A stretch of 64,000 nt of DNA from Streptomyces albireticuli (GTDB lineage: Bacteria > Actinomycetota > Actinomycetes > Streptomycetales > Streptomycetaceae). This document shows positions 8,238 to 16,392 of the stretch, piece after piece. Each line of letters opens with the position of its first letter. Within the stretch, counting starts at the first letter, position 1. A program made the position numbers and the translations under genes. The notes below the pieces were generated by a model. It saw nothing but the letters and a program-made list of their open reading frames with translations. It was not told the DNA's origin and did no database searches. The DNA lies in NCBI RefSeq assembly GCF_021228125.1, contig NZ_JAJQQS010000002.1, forward strand, positions 620,001 to 684,000, given 5' to 3'.

Positions 8238-9905
8238 ATGTCAACCGTTCCCCCCGGGTCCGGGCCGGGCCCGAGCGCAGCCGCCCCTGATCCCTCGGAG
8301 ATAGTCGTCCCGGCCGGCCGCCGGGTTCCCGAGTCCGTCCACCGCAGGCGCTGGGCCATCCTCACCGTGCTGCTGTTCAGCCTGCTGGTCGTGGTCCTGG
8401 ACAACTCGATCCTCAACGTGGCGATGAAGACGATCGCCTCACCGGCCCCCACCGGCCTCGGCGCCACCCAGAGCGAGCTGGAGTGGGCGATCAACTCCTA
8501 CACGCTCGTCTTCGCCGGGATCCTCTTCACCGCGGGCCTGCTCGGCGACCGGCTCGGCCGGAAGAAGGTGCTGCTCTTCGGCATGGTGGTGTTCGGCATC
8601 GGCTCGGTGCTGTCCGCACTCGCCGGCTCGTCCGGCGAGCTGATCGCCTTCCGGGCCGTGATGGGCTTCGGCGGCGCGTTCGTGATGCCCGCCACCCTCG
8701 CCATCATCATGAACGTCTTCGAGCGCGAGGAGCAGCCCAAGGCCATCGGCATCTGGGCCGGCGCGGTCGGCCTCGCCATCGCCATCGGCCCGATCACCGG
8801 CGGCGTCCTGCTCGACCACTTCTGGTGGGGCTCGGTCTTCCTCGTCAACGTCCCGATCGTCATCATCGGTCTGATCGCGATGGTGCTGCTCGTCCCCGAC
8901 TCCAAGGACCCGAACCCCGGCCGCCTCGACCCCCTGGGCGTGCTGCTCTCCGTGGCCGGTCTCGTCCTGCTCGTCTACGGCATCATCAAGGGCGGCCAGC
9001 TCGCCGACTTCACCGAGCCCGAGGTCTTCGGCACGGCCGGCGGCGGTCTGCTGATCCTGGTGCTCTTCGTGCTCCACGAGCGGCGCAGCGCGCACCCCGC
9101 CATCGACGTGCGCTACTTCCGGAACCCCGCCTTCTCGGCGGCCGTCTCCTCCATCGCGCTGGTCTTCTTCGCGCTGATGGGCACCACGTTCTTCATCGTC
9201 TTCTACACCCAGAGCCTGCGCGGCTACACCCCGCTCCAGAGCGGCCTGCTGCTCCTGCCGCTGGCCGCCGCCCAGATGATCTTCGCGCCGAGGGCCCGGC
9301 TCGTCGTCGACCGGTTCGGCGCCCGCGCCGTCTGCGCCGTCGGCATGGTCCTGGTCGCCGCCAGCACCGCCGGCTTCCTGTTCCTCGACGCGGACACCCC
9401 GATCTGGGTCCTCGAAGTGCTCTGCTTCGTCCAGGGCACCGCGATGGCCCACATCATGCCGCCCGCCACCGTCTCGATCATGCAGTCGCTGCCGCGCGAG
9501 AAGGCCGGTTCCGGCTCCGCCGTGAACAACACCTTCCGCCAGGTCGGCGGCGCGCTCGGGGTCGCCGTCCTCGGCTCGGTGCTCTCCACCACCTACCGGA
9601 ACGGCATCGGCGACGAACTGGACGCCGTCCCCGGCCTGACCGACTCCGCGCGGCACGCCGCCGGCGAGTCCATCGAGGCGACCCTCGGCCTCGCCGAGAA
9701 GCTCGGCCCGGCCGGCAAGGCCCTCGTCGCGCCCGCCAACGACGCCTTCATCCACGCCATGCACATCACCGTCGTCGGCGCCACGGGCGTGGCGCTGCTC
9801 GGCGCCGCCGTCGTGGCCCTCTTCCTGCCCGGGCGCGGCAGCGCGCAGGCCGGCCAGGCCCCGCGCCCGGAGGCCGAGCGGGAGCAGACGGGAGCGGACG
9901 CGTGA
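8238..9905 (+). CDS. DHA2-family MFS drug exporter (EmrB/QacA type)
   Basis: 555 residues from ATG at 8238. Roughly 14 membrane helices begin at residue 36. The MFS motif [12 protein letters not shown] follows helix 2, and motif C-like glycine/proline segments ([15 protein letters not shown]) follow in helix 5, marking a proton-coupled antiporter. The stop overlaps the GTG of the tetR gene, so exporter and regulator are one operon behind the palindrome at 8189-8221. Substrate unknown; family members expel antibiotics, dyes and other hydrophobic compounds. Confidence 0.92.
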   Translation: MSTVPPGSGPGPSAAAPDPSEIVVPAGRRVPESVHRRRWAILTVLLFSLLVVVLDNSILNVAMKTIASPAPTGLGATQSELEWAINSYTLVFAGILFTAGLLGDRLGRKKVLLFGMVVFGIGSVLSALAGSSGELIAFRAVMGFGGAFVMPATLAIIMNVFEREEQPKAIGIWAGAVGLAIAIGPITGGVLLDHFWWGSVFLVNVPIVIIGLIAMVLLVPDSKDPNPGRLDPLGVLLSVAGLVLLVYGIIKGGQLADFTEPEVFGTAGGGLLILVLFVLHERRSAHPAIDVRYFRNPAFSAAVSSIALVFFALMGTTFFIVFYTQSLRGYTPLQSGLLLLPLAAAQMIFAPRARLVVDRFGARAVCAVGMVLVAASTAGFLFLDADTPIWVLEVLCFVQGTAMAHIMPPATVSIMQSLPREKAGSGSAVNNTFRQVGGALGVAVLGSVLSTTYRNGIGDELDAVPGLTDSARHAAGESIEATLGLAEKLGPAGKALVAPANDAFIHAMHITVVGATGVALLGAAVVALFLPGRGSAQAGQAPRPEAEREQTGADA

Positions 9906-10615
9906 CGGGCCCGACCCGGGAGGCGGCGGCCGCGGAACCCACCGGGGCGGTCACGGAACCCGTCGGAACGACCGCGGAATCCACCGGAACGGCCGCGGAA
10001 CCCGCCGGGGCGGTCGCGGGGCGCGGCCGCCCGCGCAACGCCGCCGTCGACACCACCGTGATCGAGACCGTCCTCCGCCTCCTGGAGGACGGCGTCACCA
10101 TCAGCGACCTGTCGATGGAGCGCCTCGCCCGCGAGGCGGGCGTCGGCAAGGCCACCCTCTACCGGCGCTGGGCCGGCAAGGAGGAGCTGATGCTCGACGT
10201 CCTGCGCTCCCTCGACGACACGGGCCCCGAGCCCGCCGGCCGCTCCGTCCGCGACGACCTCGTCACCATGCTGGAGTTCCTCCGCAGGCGCGGCCTGGCC
10301 AAGCGCTCGTCCGCCGTGCTGCGCACCGTCGTCACCCAGGTCCAGTCGCACCCCAAGCTCTGGAAGGAGTACCACGAGACGGTCGTCACGGCCCGGCGCG
10401 AGGCCGTCTACGCGGTGCTGCGGCGCGGCATGGCGAGCGGTGAGATCCGCGACGACCTGGACGTCGAGCTCCTCGCCGACCTCTTCGTCGCCCCGATGCT
10501 CTCCCGCGCCATGCTCCACGAGTGGAAGGAGCTCTCCGAGGGGCTCGCCGAGCAGATCGTCGACGCGGTCCTGGAAGGCGTACGACCCCGGCCCGCGGCA
10601 CCGCCCGCTCCGTAG
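9902..10615 (+). CDS. TetR-family transcriptional regulator
   Basis: 237 residues from GTG at 9902, overlapping the exporter stop by four bases (GTGA). The helix-turn-helix is clear: [20 protein letters not shown], then [11 protein letters not shown]. The C-terminal ligand domain resembles the TetR_C_16/11-like folds. An unusual 40-residue N-terminal extension precedes the HTH and is built from four 7-residue repeats ([28 protein letters not shown]). It probably represses its own operon through the inverted repeat upstream of the exporter gene. Confidence 0.9.
   Translation: MTGPTREAAAAEPTGAVTEPVGTTAESTGTAAEPAGAVAGRGRPRNAAVDTTVIETVLRLLEDGVTISDLSMERLAREAGVGKATLYRRWAGKEELMLDVLRSLDDTGPEPAGRSVRDDLVTMLEFLRRRGLAKRSSAVLRTVVTQVQSHPKLWKEYHETVVTARREAVYAVLRRGMASGEIRDDLDVELLADLFVAPMLSRAMLHEWKELSEGLAEQIVDAVLEGVRPRPAAPPAP
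9932..10015 (+). repeat. four in-frame 21-bp tandem repeats inside the tetR gene
   Basis: Units begin at 9932, 9953, 9974 and 9995, each of the form RCGGAAYCCRYCGGRRCGRYC. They are in frame and encode 7-residue units rich in Ala, Glu, Pro, Thr and Gly, giving a flexible acidic N-terminal tail. Confidence 0.9.
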
Positions 10616-10616
10616 C

Positions 10617-10664
10617 CGGGCCATGTGCCGGTCGGGCCGTGTGCCGGCCGGGCCATGTGCCGAC
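10617..10664. repeat. three 16-bp tandem repeats after tetR
   Basis: CGGGCCATGTGCCGGT, CGGGCCGTGTGCCGGC and CGGGCCATGTGCCGAC lie head to tail directly after the tetR stop. The following sequence to 10902 (287 bp between genes in total) is unusually rich in CCGG and shows no further gene. The promoter of the next gene must be within it. Confidence 0.8.
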
Positions 10665-10902
10665 CGGTCCGGCCCGTCGGCGGTCCGGGACCCCGGCCGG
10701 CCGCCGGTGTCCGGCCGTCCGCTCCGAATATGCCCGTTGTGTCACAGCACGCCCCCCGGCCGTGTCCTCCCGGAACCCCGGTCGCCCGGACGGTCGTCCT
10801 CCAGACCGAAGCCCCACCCGGGGCGGCCGGAACGCCCCGGGCGCCGATGATCACCTATCGTCGGTGCGCGGGGCCGCAGCGGACGAGGCAGTGAGGACAG
10901 CG

Positions 10903-11922
10903 ATGGCGCAGGCGTACATGCAGGAAACGGGCCGAGACGGGACGGGTCCGGAGCGGGCCGGTTCCCGGGCCCGGCGCCTCATGGACCAGTGGCGGGGCCG
11001 CGACGTCTGGCGGCGGGGCGTGGTCCTCGCCGTCCTGGCGGCGCTGCTCGGACTGCTGATGCTGCTCCACACCCACCTGCCCAACAAGGTCGGCAACCTC
11101 GGCAGCCTCACGGAGACCTTCCTGCCCTGGCTCGGCCTCGGCATCCCGGTCCTGCTCGTCCTCGCCGTGCTGCGCCGCTCGGCCACCGCGCTGGTGGCCC
11201 TGCTGCTGCCGGTGGTCGTCTGGACGAACCTCTTCGGCGGCCTGCTCGGCGACAAGTCCGCCAAGGGCGGCAACTTCACCGTCGCCACCCACAACGTGAA
11301 CGCCGAGAACCCCGACCCCGAGCGCACGGCCAAGGACGTCGCCGCCTCGGGCGCCGACGTCGTGGCCTTGGAGGAGCTCAAGCCCTCCGCCGTGCCGACG
11401 TACGAGCGGGCCCTCGCGAGCACGTACGCGCACCACTCCGTGCAGGGCACGGTCGGCATATGGAGCAAGTACCCGCTCCAGCTGGCCCAGCCCGTCGACA
11501 TCCGCATGGGCTGGACCCGCGCCCTGCGCGCCACCGTCAAGACCCCGCAGGGCCCGGTCGCCGTCTATGTCGCGCACCTGCCCTCGGTCCGCGTGAAGTT
11601 CAACGCGGGCTTCACCGCCGGGCAGCGCGACAGCAGCGCCGAGGCCCTCGGCCGGGCCATCGCCCGGGAGCCGGAGAAGAAGGTCATTCTCCTCGGCGAC
11701 CTCAACGGCACCATGAACGACCGCTCGCTCGCCCCCATCACCTCGCAGCTCCGCTCCGCCCAGGGCGCGGCGGGCGACGGCTTCGGCTTCAGCTGGCCGG
11801 CGACGTTCCCGATGGCCCGCATCGACCAGATCATGGTGCGTGGCATGGAGCCGGTCTCGGCGTGGACGCTGCCGGACACGGGCAGCGACCATCTGCCGGT
11901 GGCGGCGCGGGTCAAGATCTGA
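10903..11922 (+). CDS. membrane-anchored endonuclease/exonuclease/phosphatase family protein
   Basis: 339 residues from ATG at 10903 (GAGG six bases upstream; an in-frame GTG at 10891 has a poorer site). Residues 39-110 hold three membrane helices. The rest is an extracytoplasmic EEP fold with the usual landmarks: ATHNVNAENPD, VVALEELKPS (metal-binding Glu), GDLNGTMNDR and GSDHLPVAARV (catalytic Asp-His). Such proteins hydrolyse phosphodiester or phosphate ester bonds, and the class includes nucleases and sphingomyelinases. The natural substrate is unknown. Confidence 0.88.
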   Translation: MAQAYMQETGRDGTGPERAGSRARRLMDQWRGRDVWRRGVVLAVLAALLGLLMLLHTHLPNKVGNLGSLTETFLPWLGLGIPVLLVLAVLRRSATALVALLLPVVVWTNLFGGLLGDKSAKGGNFTVATHNVNAENPDPERTAKDVAASGADVVALEELKPSAVPTYERALASTYAHHSVQGTVGIWSKYPLQLAQPVDIRMGWTRALRATVKTPQGPVAVYVAHLPSVRVKFNAGFTAGQRDSSAEALGRAIAREPEKKVILLGDLNGTMNDRSLAPITSQLRSAQGAAGDGFGFSWPATFPMARIDQIMVRGMEPVSAWTLPDTGSDHLPVAARVKI

Positions 11923-11956
11923 CGGGTGCGGGTGCGGGTGCGGGTGCGCCTGCGGC

Positions 11957-12117
11957 GGGCCTTGTCCCCACCCCGCCCCTTCCCGAATTGTCCTCAAACG
12001 CCGGACGGGCTGATTCTCAGCCCGGTTCCGGGCAACGAACCAGCCCGTCCGGCGTTTGAGGACCGGGGCCCTGGGCGGAGCCCCGGTTCGGGTAGGGGCG
12101 GGGTGGGGACAAGGCCC
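11957..12117. repeat. dispersed inverted-repeat element, copy A
   Basis: The most complete copy of a family seen several times in this window. Outer arms (11957-11987 and 12088-12117) are complementary apart from one or two positions, starting GGGCCTTGTCCCCACC. Inner arms are a perfect 22-bp pair: 11991-12012, beginning TCCTCAAACGCCGGACGG, and 12041-12062. It occupies the gap between two co-oriented genes and could terminate the upstream one. Confidence 0.85.
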
Positions 12118-12171
12118 GCACCTCACCCCGTAGCCTGGAAGGCTCCCCGCATCCTTCCGGAAGGTCCTCCC

Positions 12172-13380
12172 ATGCCCCTGGCGCTGCTCGCGCTCGCCGT
12201 CTCCGCCTTCGGCATCGGAACGACCGAGTTCGTGATGATGGGCCTGCTGCCCAACGTCGCCGACGACCTGGGCACCTCCGTCCCCACCGCCGGATACCTG
12301 GTCTCCGCCTACGCCCTCGGCGTCGTCGCCGGTGCCCCGCTGCTCACGGCGATGGGCTCCCGGATACCGCGCAAGCGCATGCTCATCCTGCTCATGGGCG
12401 TCTTCGTGATCGGGAACCTCGCCTCAGCCCTGGCCCCGTCCTTCGGCACGCTCGTCGCGGGCCGGGTGCTGGCCGGGCTGCCGCACGGCGCGTTCTTCGG
12501 CGTCGGCTCGGTGGTCGCCACGAGGCTGGTGGCCGAGGGCCGGCAGGCCCGCGCGGTCGCGATGATGTTCCTCGGCCTCACCGTCGCCAACATCGTCGGC
12601 GTCCCCGCGGCCACCCTCCTCGGCCAGCACCTCGGCTGGCGCGCGACCTTCCTCGTGGTGACCGTCATCGGCCTCGTGGCCATGGCCGCGCTCGCCGCGC
12701 TCATCCCGCGGCTCCCGCGCGAGGAGGGCGGCGGCCTCGGCCGCGAGCTGCGCGCCCTCGGCAGCCGCCAGGTCCTGCTCGGCCTGCTCGCGGCCGTCTT
12801 CGGCTTCGCGGGCGTCTTCGCCGTCTACAGCTACCTGGCCTCCATGGCCACGGAGGTCACGGGCTTCTCCGAGACCTCCGTCACCTTCGTGCTCGCCCTC
12901 TTCGGTATCGGCATGACCCTCGGCATCCTCGTCGCGGGCCCCCTGACCGACCGGGCGCTGCGCCCCACGCTCTACGGCTCGCTGGCCGGCCTCGCGGTGG
13001 TCCTGGTCCTGTTCGACTTCACGGTCCACGTGAAGTGGGCGGCGCTCGTCACGGTCGTCCTGCTGGGCGCGGCGGGCTCCATGACCAGCACCCCGCTCCA
13101 GATGCTGGTGATGAACAAGGCCCGGCACGCCCCGACGCTGGCCGCCGCCTCCAACCACTCGGCGTTCAACCTCGCGAACGCGGGCGGTGCCTGGCTGGGC
13201 GGCGTGGCGATCGCCGCGGGCTGGGGCTGGACGTCCCCCACGCTGGTCGGCGCCGTGCTGGCGGTGACGGGCCTGGCCGTCGCGGTGGCGGCGGGACTCC
13301 TGGACCGGGCGCCGGCGGCTCCGTCGACGGTGGTCGCGAGGGGCGAGGCCGGGGCGGAGAAGCGCGAGAGCGTGCGCTGA
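12172..13380 (+). CDS. DHA1-family MFS transporter (AraJ/Cmx-like)
   Basis: 402 residues from ATG at 12172 with GGAAGG upstream. Twelve membrane helices. The N-terminus (LAVSAFGIGTTEFVMMGLLP) is the hallmark of the arabinose-efflux/chloramphenicol-resistance subfamily of DHA1, and motif A appears as GSRIPRKRMLILLM. Family members export sugars, chloramphenicol or purine analogues by proton antiport. No regulator is adjacent and the substrate is unknown. Confidence 0.9.
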   Translation: MPLALLALAVSAFGIGTTEFVMMGLLPNVADDLGTSVPTAGYLVSAYALGVVAGAPLLTAMGSRIPRKRMLILLMGVFVIGNLASALAPSFGTLVAGRVLAGLPHGAFFGVGSVVATRLVAEGRQARAVAMMFLGLTVANIVGVPAATLLGQHLGWRATFLVVTVIGLVAMAALAALIPRLPREEGGGLGRELRALGSRQVLLGLLAAVFGFAGVFAVYSYLASMATEVTGFSETSVTFVLALFGIGMTLGILVAGPLTDRALRPTLYGSLAGLAVVLVLFDFTVHVKWAALVTVVLLGAAGSMTSTPLQMLVMNKARHAPTLAAASNHSAFNLANAGGAWLGGVAIAAGWGWTSPTLVGAVLAVTGLAVAVAAGLLDRAPAAPSTVVARGEAGAEKRESVR

Positions 13381-13384
13381 CGCC

Positions 13385-13404
13385 CGCGGGGGCGTGCCCC
13401 CGCG
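13385..13404. terminator. terminator hairpin after MFS gene
   Basis: Perfect 9-bp stem CGCGGGGGC / GCCCCCGCG with a GT loop, four bases beyond the stop codon of the MFS gene. Confidence 0.75.
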
Positions 13405-13427
13405 CCGCGCGGCGGCACACTGGAGGC

Positions 13428-13646
13428 ATGTGCCGCAGTATCAAGACGCTGCGGCCGCCCATGACGCCCGACGTCGAGGACGCGGACATCACGGCGGCCG
13501 CCTTGCAGTACGTACGGAAGGTGTCCGGCTTCCACCGTCCGGCCGCGCACAACCAGGCCGTGTTCGAGGAGGCCGTGGACGCCGTCGCGCGGGCGACGAG
13601 GGAGCTCCTCGCGGGGCTGGAGGTGCGCGGCGCGGCGAAGGCGTGA
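13428..13646 (+). CDS. DUF2277 family protein
   Basis: 72 residues from ATG at 13428 with GGAGG just upstream. The start MCRSIKTLRPPMTPDVEDAD and the core ALQYVRKVSGFHRPAAHNQAVFEEAV match DUF2277, a small conserved actinobacterial and proteobacterial family of unknown function. It is predicted to be cytoplasmic and helical, with a single Cys at residue 2. It ends 9 bp before the convergent dsbA-like gene. Confidence 0.9.
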   Translation: MCRSIKTLRPPMTPDVEDADITAAALQYVRKVSGFHRPAAHNQAVFEEAVDAVARATRELLAGLEVRGAAKA

Positions 13647-13655
13647 GGCCGCGGG

Positions 13656-14357
13656 TCAGGCCCCGGCGGCCGGGACCTCGCAGGCGCCGTCCGCGCAGGA
13701 CTCGCCGGCCTCCGGCGCGGGGGCGCCGGTCGCCTCGGCGACCTGCTCCAGGACGCGCAGGAACGTCTCCGTGTCCTGGCCGCCCTGCACGGCCCACCGG
13801 CCTTCGAAGACGAACGTCGGCACCGCGGTGACGCCGCGCCGGCGGCCCTCGTCGATCTCGGCGAGGACCTCGTCGCGCAGCTCGTCCCCGTCGAGGAACG
13901 CGGCGACCGGCGCCCGCTCCAGGCCGACGGCGACGGCCGCGTCGGCGAGCCGCGCGGCGTCGCCGATGTCGAGGCCCTCGCCGAAGTGGGCCTCCAGCAG
14001 GCGCCCCTTGAGGCGTGCCTGGGCCGCCGGGCCGTGCGTGTCGAGGACGAAGCGCAGCAGCCGGTGGGCGAGCAGCGAGTTGTTCTCGACGACCGTGTCG
14101 AAGTCGAAGGTGAGCCCCTCGGCCTCGCCGATCGCGGTGATCCGGTCGTCCATGGCGACGGACCGCGGCCCGTACTTCTCCGCCAGCACCGCACGGTGCG
14201 GCAGCGGCTTCTCCGGGGCCCCGGGGTCGAGCTGGAACGGCCGGTACACCACCTCGACACCGTCGGCACCCGGGAACGCGGCCAGCGCCCGCTCGAAGCG
14301 GCTCTTGCCGACGTGGCACCACGGGCAGGCGATATCGCTGTAGATCTCGACCTTCAC
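13656..14357 (-). CDS. DsbA-family oxidoreductase (FrnE-like)
   Basis: 233 residues from GTG at 14357 with AGGAG upstream. A thioredoxin-like fold with the active site CPWC at residues 11-14, in the context VEIYSDIACPWCHVGKSRFE, and the cis-proline region TAVPTFVFEG, as in FrnE/HCCA-isomerase-like DsbA proteins. There is no signal peptide, so it acts in the cytoplasm. A second Cys pair sits at the extreme C-terminus (CADGAC). FrnE homologues are linked to polyketide chemistry and oxidative-stress defence. A perfect palindrome lies just upstream. Confidence 0.9.
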   Translation of the reverse strand: MKVEIYSDIACPWCHVGKSRFERALAAFPGADGVEVVYRPFQLDPGAPEKPLPHRAVLAEKYGPRSVAMDDRITAIGEAEGLTFDFDTVVENNSLLAHRLLRFVLDTHGPAAQARLKGRLLEAHFGEGLDIGDAARLADAAVAVGLERAPVAAFLDGDELRDEVLAEIDEGRRRGVTAVPTFVFEGRWAVQGGQDTETFLRVLEQVAEATGAPAPEAGESCADGACEVPAAGA

Positions 14358-14376
14358 TGCGCCGTCACTCCTCGTA

Positions 14377-14396
14377 TTGCTTGAACTGTCAAGCAA
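14377..14396. promoter_or_regulatory. palindromic operator candidate upstream of dsbA-like gene
   Basis: TTGCTTGA (14377-14384) and TCAAGCAA (14389-14396) are a perfect 8-bp inverted repeat around ACTG. On the coding strand it contains TTGACA, a good -35 hexamer, so a repressor bound here would block transcription. It is 20 bp upstream of the GTG start. The cognate regulator is not encoded nearby. Confidence 0.6.
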
Positions 14397-14452
14397 AGCT
14401 AACGACGGGGGCCGCGTGGACATTCCCGTGCCGGCCGCCGTCGCCCGGGCGC

Positions 14453-16204
14453 TCAGCCCTTCTCGCGCCAGCGGTTCGTGATCGGCAGCCGCCGGTCCTT
14501 GCCGAAGCCCTTCGCCGAGATCTTCGTGCCCGGCGGGTACTGGCGGCGCTTGTACTCCGCCGTGTCCACCAGCCGCAGGACGCGGGTGACCAGCTCCGGG
14601 TCGAAGCCCGCCGCGATGATCTCCGCGTGGCCGCGGTCGCGGTCGACGTACAGCTCCAGGATCCGGTCCAGGACCTCGTAATCAGGGAGGGAGTCCGTGT
14701 CCACCTGGCCCGGGCGGAGCTCCGCGCTCGGGGGCTTGGTGATCGAGTTCTCCGGGATCGGCGGGGTCTCGCCGCGCCCGGCCGCGTCCGCGTTGCGCCA
14801 CCTCGCGAGCCGGAAGACCAGCGTCTTGTAGACGTCCTTGATCGGCCCGTACGCGCCGACCGAGTCCCCGTAGAGCGTCGAATAACCGCACGCCAGCTCG
14901 GACTTGTTGCCCGGCGCGAGCACGATGTGGCCCTCCTGGTTGGAGAGCGCCATCAGCATGGTGCCGCGCAGCCGCGACTGGAGGTTCTCCTCGGCGAGGC
15001 CGGTCAGGCCCAGCGCGCCCATGTACGCGTCGAACATCGGCGCGATGGGCACGGTGCGCAAGCGCAGGCCGGTGCGCCGGGCGAGCTCCTCGGCGTCCCC
15101 GAGGGAGTGCTCGGAGGAGTACCGCGACGGCATGGCCACGCCGTGGACGTTCTCCGCGCCGACCGCGTCGCACGCGAGCGCGGCGACGAGCGCGGAGTCG
15201 ATGCCGCCGGAGAGCCCGATCAGCACACCGCGGAAGCCGTTCTTGGCGACGTACGCGCGCAGGCCCGTGACCAGCGCCTTGTAGACCTCCTCATCGTCGC
15301 TGAGACGCGGCGCCGGGCCGGGGCGCGGCTCCGGCTCGTACGCCGGGAGCGGATCGGCCGAGAGGGTGACGTGGTCGACGCGCAGACCGTCGTCGACGAT
15401 CCCCGACGGCGGCTCGGCGGGCGCGGCCGGCAGGTCGAGGTCGATCAGGACGCACGTCTCCTCGAACTGCGGGGCGCGCGTGAGGACCTCGCCGTCACGG
15501 TCGACGACGATCGTGTCGCCGTCGAAGACCAGCTCGTCCTGGCCGCCGGTCATCGCGAGGTACGCGGTCGTGCAGCCCGCCTGCCGGGCGCGCGTGCGGA
15601 CCAGCTCCAGACGGGTGTCGTCCTTCTCACGCTCGTACGGCGAGGCGTTGACCGACAGCAGCAGCCCGGCCCCGGCGGAACGGGTGGCGGGCACCCGGCC
15701 GCCCTCCTGCCACAGGTCCTCGCAGATGGCGAGCGCGACGTCGACGCCGCGCACCCGCACCACGGGCAGCGTGTCGCCGGGCACGAAGTACCGGAACTCG
15801 TCGAAGACGCCGTAGTTCGGCAGGTGGTGCTTGGCGAAGCTCAGCGCCACCGCGCCGCGGTGCAGCACGGCCGCGGCGTTGCGCGGCGCGCCGGCCGGCT
15901 GGCCGAGGCGGGTGCCGCCCTCGCTGCGGTCGAGGTAGCCGACGAGCACGGGCAGCTCGCCGAACCCCTCGGCCGCGAGCCGCCCGGCGAGCCCGGCCAG
16001 CGCGGCACGGCTGGCCTCGACGAAGGACGAGCGCAGCGCGAGGTCCTCGACGGGATAGCCCGTCAGGGCCATCTCGGGGAAGGCGACCAGGTGGGCGCCG
16101 CGCTCCGCCGCGTACCGGGTCCGGTGGACGATCGCCTCGGCGTTCCCGGCGAGATCGCCGACGCAGGAGTCGATCTGGTTCAGGGCGAGACGAAGTTGTG
16201 CCAC
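14453..16204 (-). CDS. nadE: glutamine-dependent NAD+ synthetase
   Basis: 583 residues from GTG at 16204. The N-terminal nitrilase-like glutaminase domain (to about residue 280) has its Glu (AFPEMALTGYP), Lys (FAKHHLPNYG) and Cys (ALAICEDLW). The C-terminal synthetase domain has the PP-loop LIGLSGGIDSALVAALACD. The enzyme amidates nicotinic acid adenine dinucleotide to NAD+ using glutamine. The residue tail KRRQYPPGTKISAKGFGKDR is typical. No Shine-Dalgarno is seen; a TACACT box 8 bases before the GTG suggests leaderless transcription. Confidence 0.97.
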   Translation of the reverse strand: MAQLRLALNQIDSCVGDLAGNAEAIVHRTRYAAERGAHLVAFPEMALTGYPVEDLALRSSFVEASRAALAGLAGRLAAEGFGELPVLVGYLDRSEGGTRLGQPAGAPRNAAAVLHRGAVALSFAKHHLPNYGVFDEFRYFVPGDTLPVVRVRGVDVALAICEDLWQEGGRVPATRSAGAGLLLSVNASPYEREKDDTRLELVRTRARQAGCTTAYLAMTGGQDELVFDGDTIVVDRDGEVLTRAPQFEETCVLIDLDLPAAPAEPPSGIVDDGLRVDHVTLSADPLPAYEPEPRPGPAPRLSDDEEVYKALVTGLRAYVAKNGFRGVLIGLSGGIDSALVAALACDAVGAENVHGVAMPSRYSSEHSLGDAEELARRTGLRLRTVPIAPMFDAYMGALGLTGLAEENLQSRLRGTMLMALSNQEGHIVLAPGNKSELACGYSTLYGDSVGAYGPIKDVYKTLVFRLARWRNADAAGRGETPPIPENSITKPPSAELRPGQVDTDSLPDYEVLDRILELYVDRDRGHAEIIAAGFDPELVTRVLRLVDTAEYKRRQYPPGTKISAKGFGKDRRLPITNRWREKG

Positions 16205-16299
16205 GGGGGCGAGTGTAATCGTCTGACTGACGCGATGGGGGTCCGGCGCGGGGTTCGGGGGGCGGGGTCCGGGTGCGGGCGGGTGGGGCGGGGGTGGCG

Positions 16300-16392
16300 C
16301 TGCGCGGGGCCTTCCCCCACCCCGCCCCTTCCCGTTACCGGGGGCTCCGCCCCCGGACCCCCGGACCCCCGGATCCTCGAACGCCGGACGGC
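16300..16392. repeat. dispersed inverted-repeat element, half copy B
   Basis: Left half only of the element seen at 11957-12117: GCGGGGCCTTCCCCCACCCC, then a short GGGGGCTCCGCCCCC hairpin, a duplicated GGACCCCC, and TCCTCGAACGCCGGACGG, which runs directly into the stop codon of the multicopper oxidase gene. The matching right half is absent. Confidence 0.75.

Noticed and set aside
9932..10015. Repeats in tetR as a mobile or CRISPR element
   Set aside because: They are in frame and codon-like with 7-residue units, so a coding repeat explains them.
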